Assembly: GCA_017860075.1 (NCBI GenBank)
Contig: JAFNAH010000459.1
Coordinates: 1-5,202, forward strand
DNA from: Acidobacteriota bacterium
Lineage (GTDB): Bacteria > Acidobacteriota > UBA6911
Length of the DNA stretch: 5,202 bases
Direction: 5' to 3'
The stretch's first letter is position 1, and each line of letters begins with the position of its first letter. Shown here one piece after another: positions 1 to 5,202 of this stretch. Made by a program: the position numbers and the translations under genes. Under the pieces are notes generated by a model, which saw nothing but the letters and a program-made list of their open reading frames with translations, was not told the origin of the DNA and searched no databases.

Positions 1-182
1 CCGTGGAGCTTTACATGTTCGCCCGTCACTTTCAGGATCGCGTCGCGCAGTATTCCCTGTATGGTGGGCCTGTTCTTCTGAATCTGCCATCCGTCAAAGG
101 ATGTCCCGTCGAAAGCGATGTCCAGACGGATGTTCCGGATCAGCGGCTCCCCGGTTTCACGGGTCTCGATCCTGTGCTGCAT
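1..182 (-). CDS. truA: tRNA pseudouridine synthase A, N-terminal part (runs off left edge)
   Basis: TruA converts uridines 38-40 in the tRNA anticodon arm to pseudouridine. Only the first ~60 codons are present. They read RNIRLDIAFDGTSFDGWQIQ followed by a PTIQGIL...AILKVTGE stretch, which is the family's N-terminal signature (YDG-x-x-F-x-GWQ-x-Q, then TVQG and TGE). The catalytic Asp motif (RTDxGVH) would lie beyond the left edge. The gene lies directly after pyrE on the same strand and overlaps it, so the two are probably co-transcribed and translationally coupled. The start is uncertain. The ATG at 180-182 gives a 43-bp overlap with pyrE, an N-terminus about 14 residues longer than usual, and a GGAG (194-197) 11 nt upstream. 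A CTG at 141-143, overlapping the pyrE stop as CTGA, would give the family-typical short start (x-I-R-N-I-R-L) with GGGGAG only 3 nt upstream. Identity is secure; the start is not. Confidence 0.93.
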   Translation of the reverse strand, partial: MQHRIETRETGEPLIRNIRLDIAFDGTSFDGWQIQKNRPTIQGILRDAILKVTGEHVKLH

Positions 183-712
183 AGAGGGCAGTTCTCCGGC
201 GGATAGGCGGGGATGTCCATGACAGCGAGCGCAGTCCTGGGTACGCCCAGATCCGTCCTGCCACCGGTACGGTCGATCAGGGACCCCGCCGCGGTCACGA
301 TCCCCCCGGCTTGTAAGACGACTTCCATGGTCTCGCGCGTGGATCCGCCTGTCGTGACGACATCCTCGACCACGAAACAGCGCTCCCCCCTCGCAATGTT
401 GAAGCCGCGCCGAAGCCGAAGCTTTCCTTCCTGCCGCTCGGCGAACAACCCGCGAACGCCGAGGGCGCGCGCCACTTCATGAGCCACCAGGATGCCGCCC
501 AGGGCCGGAGCGACGACCAGGTCGGGAGGACTTGCCAGAGCTTTCATTCGAACCGCGAGCTCGCCACCCAGAGTTTCCGCCTCCCCGGGATGCTGCAGCA
601 CGAGGGCGCACTGGAGGTAGGAGCCGCTGTGCAGGCCCGAGGTGAGAAGGAAATGGCCCTCCAGTAAAGCCCCGCACCTCCTGAAAAGGGCCAGCACGTC
701 TTCCTGATTCAT
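140..712 (-). CDS. pyrE: Orotate phosphoribosyltransferase
   Basis: PyrE transfers phosphoribose from PRPP to orotate, giving orotidine monophosphate, in cytosolic de novo pyrimidine synthesis. The 190-residue product is of normal length. Visible motifs are TSGLHSGSYLQ (residues ~24-34), GLFAERQEGKLRLRRGF (~88-104, the flexible catalytic loop region) and the type I PRPP-binding motif CFVVEDVVTTGGST (~112-125). The C-terminus ends in CPLCSTGSRPVKPGSR. A CPLC...KPGSR tail is, as I recall, common in one bacterial PyrE clade. The open frame extends upstream to 811, but the ATG at 710-712 is the better start: MNQEDVLALF begins the conserved region, and the extension would run through the yebC promoter and ribosome-binding site. 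An AGAAAGG stretch about 10 nt upstream is a plausible ribosome-binding site. Its 3' end overlaps truA on the same strand. No other pyr genes are visible. Confidence 0.97.
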   Translation of the reverse strand: MNQEDVLALFRRCGALLEGHFLLTSGLHSGSYLQCALVLQHPGEAETLGGELAVRMKALASPPDLVVAPALGGILVAHEVARALGVRGLFAERQEGKLRLRRGFNIARGERCFVVEDVVTTGGSTRETMEVVLQAGGIVTAAGSLIDRTGGRTDLGVPRTALAVMDIPAYPPENCPLCSTGSRPVKPGSR

Positions 713-756
713 CGCTTCGCAGCCTTTCTGCCCGCCCCCCGCGGCAGGCCCTTTTA

Positions 757-765
757 TGTTAGAAT
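757..765 (+). promoter_or_regulatory. Extended -10 promoter for yebC-ruvC
   Basis: TG-t-TAGAAT matches the extended -10 consensus (TGnTATAAT), with one mismatch in the hexamer. It lies about 30 bp before the yebC ATG, so the predicted leader is about 24 nt. No recognisable -35 box sits 16-18 bp upstream, where the sequence is C/G-rich; this is acceptable for an extended -10 promoter. It lies in the 83-bp divergent gap (713-795) shared with pyrE. On the opposite strand, TATTCT and TAACAT are weak -10 candidates for pyrE, too poor to annotate. Confidence 0.5.
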
Positions 766-780
766 AAGCCGGTTTTGCCG

Positions 781-788
781 GGAAGGAG
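781..788 (+). promoter_or_regulatory. Ribosome-binding site that fixes the yebC start
   Basis: GGAAGGAG lies 7 nt before the ATG at 796-798. This is a near-ideal Shine-Dalgarno sequence at ideal spacing. It selects that ATG over the in-frame ATG at 775, which would add seven unconserved residues and place this site inside the coding sequence. Confidence 0.8.
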
Positions 789-795
789 TCATTAT

Positions 796-1542
796 ATGTC
801 GGGACATTCAAAATGGCATTCGATCAAGCACAAGAAGGGGGCCGCGGACGCCAAGAGGGGCCGGATCTTCACGCGCTTGATCAAGGAGATCACCGCTGCC
901 GCGCGCAACGGCGGCGGCGACGTGGATTCGAATCCCCGGCTCCGCCTCGCCGTTCAGACGGCGAAGGGCGCCAATATGCCCGCTGACAATATAAAGAAGG
1001 CGATCATGCGCGGAACGGGCGAACTCCCGGGCGTCTCCTACGAAGACGTCAATTACGAGGGCTACGGCCCGGGGGGAGCGGCGCTGTTCATGCGCGTCCT
1101 GACCGATAACCGCAACCGGACGGTTGCGGAACTCCGTCACATCCTGTCGAAAAACGGCGGGAACCTGGGTGAGAGCGGCAGTGTCGGCTGGATGTTTCAC
1201 CGCAAGGGGTACTTCGTCATCGAGAAAGCGATGGCCAGCGAGGAAAAGATACTGGATGTCGCGCTCGCGGCCGGCGCGGAAGACATGGTCGAAGACGGCA
1301 GCAACTTCGAGCTCTTCTCGAGCCCGGAAAACTTCGACAGCGTTAAAGCGGCTCTGGACGCCTCAGGAATACCGCTCGCGGCGGCTGAGGTTTCCATGGT
1401 GCCCCAGAACTACGTGAAGCTCGAGGGCAAAGATGCCCAGACCATGCTCAAGCTCATGGATGCGCTCGAAGAGCACGAGGACATCCAGAACGTCTGGGCC
1501 AACTTCGACATAGACGAGTCGGAGCTGCACGAGGCGTCCTGA
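796..1542 (+). CDS. yebC: YebC/TACO1-family translational or transcriptional regulator
   Basis: The 248-residue protein opens with the family signature MSGHSKWHSIKHKKGAADAKRG... and continues with IFTRLIKEI (residues ~24-32), NPRLRLAVQTAKGANMPADNI (~46-66), the Y-E-G-Y-GPGGAAL segment (~87-97), TDNRNRTVAELRHIL (~103-117) and GSVGWMF (~128-134). The acidic C-terminal domain ends in LEEHEDIQNVWANFDID. Length and domain order are typical of a complete protein. Family members were long annotated as DNA-binding regulators. More recent work on TACO1 and YebC relatives supports a ribosome-associated role in relieving stalling, notably at proline-rich stretches, so the old name should not be read as proven function. 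It is the first gene of a two-gene unit with ruvC, which begins 12 bp after its stop. A yebC-ruvC order is common in bacteria. Confidence 0.97.
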   Translation: MSGHSKWHSIKHKKGAADAKRGRIFTRLIKEITAAARNGGGDVDSNPRLRLAVQTAKGANMPADNIKKAIMRGTGELPGVSYEDVNYEGYGPGGAALFMRVLTDNRNRTVAELRHILSKNGGNLGESGSVGWMFHRKGYFVIEKAMASEEKILDVALAAGAEDMVEDGSNFELFSSPENFDSVKAALDASGIPLAAAEVSMVPQNYVKLEGKDAQTMLKLMDALEEHEDIQNVWANFDIDESELHEAS

Positions 1543-1554
1543 GGCAGGCCCGGC

Positions 1555-2094
1555 ATGCGTATCCTGGGCGTCGATCCCGGCAGTGAGTCAACCGGCTACG
1601 GTCTCATAGATTCCGACGGCTCCGAGCACAGGGTCATCCTGTATGGCGCGATAAAGACCCCGGCCAACCATCCCTTCTACAATCGGCTGCTCAACATCTA
1701 TAACGGCCTGGCAGAACTGCTCGACCGCGAACCCGCCGACGTGATCGCGGTCGAGGAGGTGTTTTACGCCGCGAACGTGCAGTCGGCGCTCAAGCTCGGT
1801 CACGCTCGAGGCGTCGTTTTGCTCGTCGCAGCCCAGCGTCGGCTGCCGCTGTACGAGTACTCCCCGCTGGAAATAAAAAGAGGGATCGTCGGGTACGGAC
1901 GTGCGGAAAAGGCGCAGGTTCAGGGCATGGTAGCGTTCGTGCTGCACATGCCCGAGGTCCCGACACCGGACGACGCTGCGGATGCGCTGGCCGTGGCTGT
2001 CTGCCACGCCCATCGCATGAGAGCAGGCGTTCCCGTACCGGCGAGACGGTCCCACAGGCGCCGGCGGGCAGTCGTCGACCGGGGGATCAGTTGA
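1555..2094 (+). CDS. ruvC: Crossover junction endodeoxyribonuclease RuvC
   Basis: RuvC is the dimeric, Mg-dependent nuclease that resolves Holliday junctions in the RuvABC pathway. The 179-residue product begins MRILGVDPGSESTGYG and carries the four expected acidic catalytic residues: Asp7 (GVDPG), Glu67 (AVEEVF), Asp140 and Asp143 (PDDAADALAVA). The signatures ANVQSALKLGHARG (~73-86) and VGYGRAEKAQVQ (~112-123) are also intact, so the enzyme should be active. The last ~17 residues form a loose arginine-rich tail (RRSHRRRR), beyond the nuclease core. A GAGG at 1541-1544, overlapping the yebC stop, is the likely ribosome-binding site and suggests coupling to yebC. The usual partners ruvA and ruvB do not follow. 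Instead a convergent gene begins at once, and the two stops overlap by 8 bp (2087-2094). Confidence 0.97.
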   Translation: MRILGVDPGSESTGYGLIDSDGSEHRVILYGAIKTPANHPFYNRLLNIYNGLAELLDREPADVIAVEEVFYAANVQSALKLGHARGVVLLVAAQRRLPLYEYSPLEIKRGIVGYGRAEKAQVQGMVAFVLHMPEVPTPDDAADALAVAVCHAHRMRAGVPVPARRSHRRRRAVVDRGIS

Positions 2095-2947
2095 TCAGCA
2101 TCCCGGCGTAACTCACCACCTCATCGCAATCGCCGGTGACCTCGCCGGAGTGGGAGTAGCGCACCAACTGCCCCCTCGTTGCGCCCATGTCGCGGCTGCA
2201 GATAAGGGCTGCGACTGCGGGAGCAAAGCCGCACATGCTGATGTCTTCCTCGCAGACTGCGCGATGGAGCCCCTCGGGGTCGACTGCGATCACATGTTTA
2301 ATCGCGAGGTCATCCTTCCACCTGTTGACTTCCGCCGACTCGAAATGGTTCATGTCGGAACTGGCGACGATGAGTACCGGCTCTTTCGACGACAGAACCA
2401 CGCGCGCCAGCGCATGGCCCAGTTCCTCGAGGCTGGCAAGATCCACCGTGCCGACGCAGATTGTCGCGAGTTGCAGGTCACCGGCCAATACCTGAAGGAA
2501 AGGGACCTGGACCTCCAGCGAGTGCTCGCGCTGGTGCGCGGTGTGGTCCTCGCGAAGCAGGCCGCACTCCGCAAGCAGGCGGCTGTTCATTTCCTCATCT
2601 ATCGCGGCCATTCCCAGCGGTGTCCGCCATTGCCCGGCCGGGAACAGTGCCATCGGTGCGCCCCGGCCCGTGTGGTTCGGGCCCATGATGATGCACCGCC
2701 TCGCGACTTGCACCGCACCGTAAACAGCCCCCGCCACGGCGCCTGAATACATGTAGCCCGCGTGCGGTGATATCACGGCTTTGGCATCGATCAGCGGGTC
2801 TGTCTTCTTCAGGTACGAACGGACGGCCTTTTCGAGAGCCTTCGGGTCCGATACTGCTGATTTTACTCCGCAAACCGTCGCGGGGGCAAACCCCGCCTTT
2901 TCTCGGGGGCATTTGTGAGAGCGCTGAACCGGGCGAGGGCGGAACAT
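2087..2947 (-). CDS. amrB: MEMO-family protein (AmmeMemoRadiSam system protein B)
   Basis: This protein is related to human MEMO1 and to the B component of the AmmeMemoRadiSam system (AMMECR1 + MEMO + radical SAM), whose chemistry is not well settled. With the ATG start it has 286 residues. Conserved motifs in order: ISPHAGYMYSG (~59-69), IIMGPNHTGRG (~86-96), HQREHSLEVQVPFL (~138-151), ASSDMNHFE (~195-203), MCGFAP (~238-243) and a VVSYAGMLI end. The His, Asp and Cys residues that bind metal in MEMO1-type proteins appear to be present. The N-terminus is odd. The usual R-x-PAVAG-x-FYP-x-DP opening is replaced by FAPATVCGVKSAVSDP, preceded by ~20 basic, unconserved residues. The start is uncertain: a TTG at 2981-2983 adds 12 residues but has GGAGGG only 2 nt away, while the ATG at 2945-2947 has a weak site. 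No AMMECR1 or radical SAM partner lies in the window. Confidence 0.9.
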   Translation of the reverse strand: MFRPRPVQRSHKCPREKAGFAPATVCGVKSAVSDPKALEKAVRSYLKKTDPLIDAKAVISPHAGYMYSGAVAGAVYGAVQVARRCIIMGPNHTGRGAPMALFPAGQWRTPLGMAAIDEEMNSRLLAECGLLREDHTAHQREHSLEVQVPFLQVLAGDLQLATICVGTVDLASLEELGHALARVVLSSKEPVLIVASSDMNHFESAEVNRWKDDLAIKHVIAVDPEGLHRAVCEEDISMCGFAPAVAALICSRDMGATRGQLVRYSHSGEVTGDCDEVVSYAGMLIN

Positions 2948-3007
2948 GGTACCCGGCCGTAATCGATCCGCTTTAAGATACAAATCCCTCCGGCCGCGCG
3001 GACCCGC

Positions 3008-3325
3008 TCAGCGGGGGATCTCCCTCCCCACGATCAGCAGGTCTTGCGGCAGCCCGGTCAGCGGGGGCGTCTCCCAGCCCTCCTTCTGATCGCCGATCTC
3101 CCGAAGAGCAATCAGCTCGCAACCGGCGTCACGTACCGCGGTCATGAAGTCGCCGATGGTCCAGTGGAACTCATAAGAGGGCATGGAGCGCAGGGATCGG
3201 CCCGAAGTTGCCGCCGGGAGGCCGGATTCCGAGGCTCGCGAAAGCGAGGACATGGGGATGGAGATCTAGCGGGAAGATCGAGCTGTCGGCACGAGCATTT
3301 CGATCAGGACCGCTGTCACAGGATG
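3008..3325 (-). pseudogene. Decayed 3' end of a class I SAM-dependent methyltransferase gene
   Basis: The last ~56 codons of an open frame ending at 3008 read like the C-terminus of a small class I methyltransferase: YEFHWTIGDFMTAVRDAG (~3127-3180), then L-A-L-R-E-I, then P-P-L-T-G-LPQDLLIVGR. The rest is broken. Upstream in the same frame, VTAVLIEMLVPTAR resembles the end of the VLxPGGR strand of these enzymes, but the frame then hits a TAG at 3266-3268. A +1-shifted frame supplies IFPLDLHPHVLAFAS, which fits the strand that follows (family-like wording FSDLHPF). Joining the frames near 3276-3283 and again near 3200-3220 restores a continuous protein. The SAM-binding N-terminal half (motif I, GxGxG) is absent, and the relic ends at the deacetylase leader. 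The 81-codon stretch from ATG 3253 could instead be read as a small ORF, but its first ~25 residues are Ser/Arg-rich and look out of frame. Confidence 0.55.
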
Positions 3326-3367
3326 TGGTAACCTCCAGACATTCCCGGGCGGGGATGAAACGAGCGA

Positions 3368-4438
3368 ATGGAAACGGACTCCAATGCGCAGGAACGCCCT
3401 GGGCGGATCCATGGGCTGGGCTACCTGATCGACGACGTTTATCTTGAGCATGACCCGGGGAGCCGGCACCCTGAGTCTCCGTCCAGACTGGCGGCTTGCC
3501 GCAGCGCGCTCGCGGATTGCGGCGTTTTCGACCGGTGGGATCGCATTCCGGCACGGCCGGCACGCCTAGATGAACTCGAGCTGATCCACCACTCGAGCCT
3601 CGTGGAGCGCATCGAAGCCGATGCGAAGAAAGGCCCTACCTATCTTGATCCGGATACGGTCGTTTCGACCGGCAGCTACCGTGCCGCGATTTTTGCGGCA
3701 GGCGGCACCTTGGCATGCGTGGACGCCATCTGTGGCGGCAAGATCCGGCGCGCGTTTGCGTTTGTCCGGCCGCCCGGGCACCATGCCGAACCGGACCGGT
3801 CCATGGGATTCTGCCTCTTCAACAATGTCGGCCTGGCGGCTGCATACGCCCGTGCCAGGCACCGCCTGGAACGTGTGGCGGTGGTCGATTTTGATCTGCA
3901 TCACGGTAATGGCACCCAGGCATGCTTCTACGATGATCCGAATGTCCTCTACGTCTCGTCTCACCAATACCCTTTCTATCCCGGCACCGGCGATATCACA
4001 GAGGTGGGACAGAAGCAGGGAAGGGGATTCACCGTCAACTTCCCGCTTCTCAAGGGGACGGGGGACGAGGTTTTCATTCCGCTGTACTCGAGGATCGTCA
4101 GGCCAATCCTCGAACAATATCGACCCCAATTGGTGCTGGTATCCGCCGGTTTCGACGCTCACTTCCTGGACCCGCTGGGAGGCCTGCGTGTCACTTCGGC
4201 CGGCTACAGCTCGGTCGCCGCGTCCCTGATTCGGGCCGCCGACGAAGCCTGCGGCGGGAAGATCTGCTTTGTCCTCGAGGGAGGCTACAGCCTGGAGGCC
4301 TTGAAGGAGTGTACGCGGCTGGTTGTCGGGCAAATGGAATCACCGCTCGCGCAGGAACGCCGCCTGGGCTCCCTGCCGAGGTTCGAAGAGTATTCAGCCG
4401 AGGCTCGCCGGACCTTGGGACAGTTTTGGGATTTCTAG
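3368..4438 (+). CDS. Histone deacetylase superfamily protein (AcuC / class II HDAC-like)
   Basis: This is a complete 356-residue zinc hydrolase of the arginase/deacetylase fold. The family removes acetyl groups from lysines or acetylpolyamines; the bacterial substrate is not predictable here. Motifs in order: HPESPSRL (residues 34-41), RPPGHHAEPDRSMGFCLFNN (134-153, active-site His138-His139), VVDFDLHHGNGTQ (172-184), SAGFDAHFLDPLGGL (259-273) and VLEGGYSL (302-309). The zinc ligands are Asp176, His178 and Asp263. Tyr307, the transition-state tyrosine, is present, so a working deacetylase is expected rather than a Tyr-to-His class IIa form. The FCLFNN and LEGGYSL wording resembles class II/AcuC-like and acetylpolyamine amidohydrolase-like bacterial enzymes. 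No signal peptide is seen, so it is probably cytosolic. The start is the only ATG ahead of the conserved domain; its Shine-Dalgarno is weak (GGGG at 3351-3354, 13 nt away). It stands alone in its orientation. Confidence 0.95.
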   Translation: METDSNAQERPGRIHGLGYLIDDVYLEHDPGSRHPESPSRLAACRSALADCGVFDRWDRIPARPARLDELELIHHSSLVERIEADAKKGPTYLDPDTVVSTGSYRAAIFAAGGTLACVDAICGGKIRRAFAFVRPPGHHAEPDRSMGFCLFNNVGLAAAYARARHRLERVAVVDFDLHHGNGTQACFYDDPNVLYVSSHQYPFYPGTGDITEVGQKQGRGFTVNFPLLKGTGDEVFIPLYSRIVRPILEQYRPQLVLVSAGFDAHFLDPLGGLRVTSAGYSSVAASLIRAADEACGGKICFVLEGGYSLEALKECTRLVVGQMESPLAQERRLGSLPRFEEYSAEARRTLGQFWDF

Positions 4439-4450
4439 GTGAGGATGGGT

Positions 4451-4467
4451 CTGCGCCGCCGGCGCGG
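4451..4467. terminator. Possible shared hairpin between convergent genes
   Basis: GCGCC-gcc-GGCGC (4453-4465) forms a perfect 5-bp stem with a 3-nt loop, extendable by a T-G and a C-G pair to 4451-4467. It lies in the 33-bp gap between the stop of the deacetylase gene and that of nuoF, the right place for a bidirectional terminator. Neither side has a run of T, so it is not a classical intrinsic terminator, and GC-rich hairpins arise by chance in such DNA. Confidence 0.3.
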
Positions 4468-4471
4468 GTTG

Positions 4472-5202
4472 TCATGCCACGGTGCAGCGCTGCTGGCGTA
4501 TGTGGGCGTCGAACTCGTCGTAAAACTTTCTGATGTAGCTTTCGACCGGCATCGCCGCCGCGTCGGACAGGGGGCAAATCGTTCTCGCCAGCATGTTCTT
4601 GCAGATGTCGAGGAGGATCTCAAGTTCCCCTTGCCGCCCTTTCCCGTCCTCGATCCGTTTCAGGATCTGGTACATCCACTCGGTTCCCTCGCGGCACTGG
4701 GTACACTGCCCGCAGGATTCCTCGGCGTAGAACCTGGTGATCCTGGTTACCGCCCTGACCATGCAGGTGGATTCGTCCATCACGATCACGCCTGCCGAGC
4801 CGAGCATGCTCCCGGCCTTCGCGACCGAGTCGAAATCAAGGCGGACGTCCACCTGGTCCGCCGTCAGGACGGGCACCGAAGATCCGCCGGGGACGACGGC
4901 TTTCAACGCCCTGCCGTCGCGCATTCCGCCGCAATGATCGTAAACAAGTTCCCGCAGCGGGATCCCCATGGGAAACTCGTAGACTCCGCGTTTGCAGACG
5001 TGCCCGCTGACGCCGAAGAGGCGGGTGCCGGTATTGCGCTCGACGCCGATCCCTGCATACCACTCGGGGCCGTTTTTGACGATGTGCGGCACGTTCGCCA
5101 GCGTCTCGACGTTGTTGATGACCGTGGGGCAGCCGTACAGGCCGACTACCGCCGGGAACGGCGGCTTCAGGCGCGGATGGCCCCGTCTTCCCTCGATCGA
5201 TT
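4472..5202 (-). CDS. nuoF: NADH-quinone oxidoreductase chain F, C-terminal part (enters from right edge)
   Basis: NuoF is the flavoprotein of complex I that oxidises NADH through FMN and passes electrons to cluster N3. About 242 C-terminal residues are present, roughly 55% of a normal chain; the NADH/FMN-binding N-terminal part is off the right edge. The frame continues from the edge as IEGRRGHPRLKPPFPAVVGL, then NNVETLANVPHIV. An SLBB-type region follows (LFGVSGHVCKRGVYEFPMG), then VPGGSSVPVL. The N3 [4Fe-4S] ligands are all present: CGQCTQCREG (Cys codons at 4712-4714, 4703-4705, 4694-4696) and the fourth Cys in RTICPLSDAAAMP (4574-4576). It stops soon after YDEFDAHI. There is no C-terminal ferredoxin domain, which argues against HndC/HydB-type hydrogenase subunits. 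nuoG does not follow; a convergent gene does. The GTG at 5090-5092 is internal, not the start. Confidence 0.94.
   Translation of the reverse strand, partial: SIEGRRGHPRLKPPFPAVVGLYGCPTVINNVETLANVPHIVKNGPEWYAGIGVERNTGTRLFGVSGHVCKRGVYEFPMGIPLRELVYDHCGGMRDGRALKAVVPGGSSVPVLTADQVDVRLDFDSVAKAGSMLGSAGVIVMDESTCMVRAVTRITRFYAEESCGQCTQCREGTEWMYQILKRIEDGKGRQGELEILLDICKNMLARTICPLSDAAAMPVESYIRKFYDEFDAHIRQQRCTVA

Noticed and set aside
808..1200. A 130-codon minus-strand frame opposite yebC
   Set aside because: Shadow of the conserved YebC N-terminal coding sequence, without motifs or a supported start.
743..1551. GGCAGGCCC occurring upstream of both yebC (743-751) and ruvC (1543-1551)
   Set aside because: A 9-mer of G and C shared by two short gaps in high-GC DNA is expected by chance, and its position relative to the two starts differs.
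1588..2055. A 155-codon minus-strand frame opposite ruvC
   Set aside because: RuvC on the plus strand is unmistakable and complete. The antisense product has no recognisable domain.
2150..2746. A 198-codon plus-strand frame opposite the MEMO gene
   Set aside because: Rich in His, Arg and Cys with no domain signature, typical of an antisense shadow of the well-supported MEMO frame.
3003..3015. CCCGC-tca-GCGGG hairpin at the stop of the methyltransferase relic, as a terminator
   Set aside because: Only 5 bp of stem and no T-run on either strand; it is as likely to be chance in this GC range.
3008..3067. Direct repeat TCAGCGGGGG at 3008-3017 and 3058-3067
   Set aside because: Two copies of a 10-mer 50 bp apart inside the decayed coding sequence, with no further copies; too little for a repeat element or attachment site.
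3566..4333. A 255-codon open frame on the minus strand, antisense to the deacetylase gene
   Set aside because: It shows no family motif and its composition is what the third-frame shadow of a high-GC gene gives. The plus-strand frame has all the catalytic residues.

Overview
This is ordinary chromosomal sequence from a high-GC bacterium (about 60% GC by eye). The housekeeping genes are densely packed and use both strands. The RuvC, YebC and NuoF sequences look most like the Acidobacteriota / Methylomirabilota / former Deltaproteobacteria range. That is an impression from motif wording, not a search result. I see no phage, transposon, CRISPR, rRNA or tRNA signal.

Layout from left to right. 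(1) A leftward unit has pyrE (orotate phosphoribosyltransferase) followed by the overlapping start of truA (tRNA pseudouridine synthase), which runs off the left edge. (2) A divergent intergenic region of about 83 bp holds a good extended -10 promoter for the rightward unit. (3) The rightward unit is yebC-ruvC (a YebC/TACO1-family translation or regulatory factor, then the Holliday-junction resolvase), 12 bp apart, with no ruvA or ruvB following. (4) A leftward MEMO-family gene (AmmeMemoRadiSam system protein B) has a stop that overlaps the ruvC stop by 8 bp. (5) About 320 bp on the minus strand looks like the decayed 3' end of a class I SAM-dependent methyltransferase gene. (6) A complete rightward histone-deacetylase-superfamily gene has all its catalytic residues. 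(7) A short convergent gap contains a GC hairpin. (8) The C-terminal two-fifths or so of nuoF (NADH-quinone oxidoreductase chain F) enters from the right edge on the minus strand.

Functionally these are separate units: pyrimidine synthesis plus tRNA modification, translation plus recombination, an AmmeMemoRadiSam component, a deacetylase, and respiratory complex I. I found no convincing undescribed system. The points most worth a second look are the broken methyltransferase relic, the truA start (a 43-bp overlapping ATG, or a CTG overlapping the pyrE stop as CTGA), the ruvC gene separated from ruvAB, and the unusual N-terminus of the MEMO protein.
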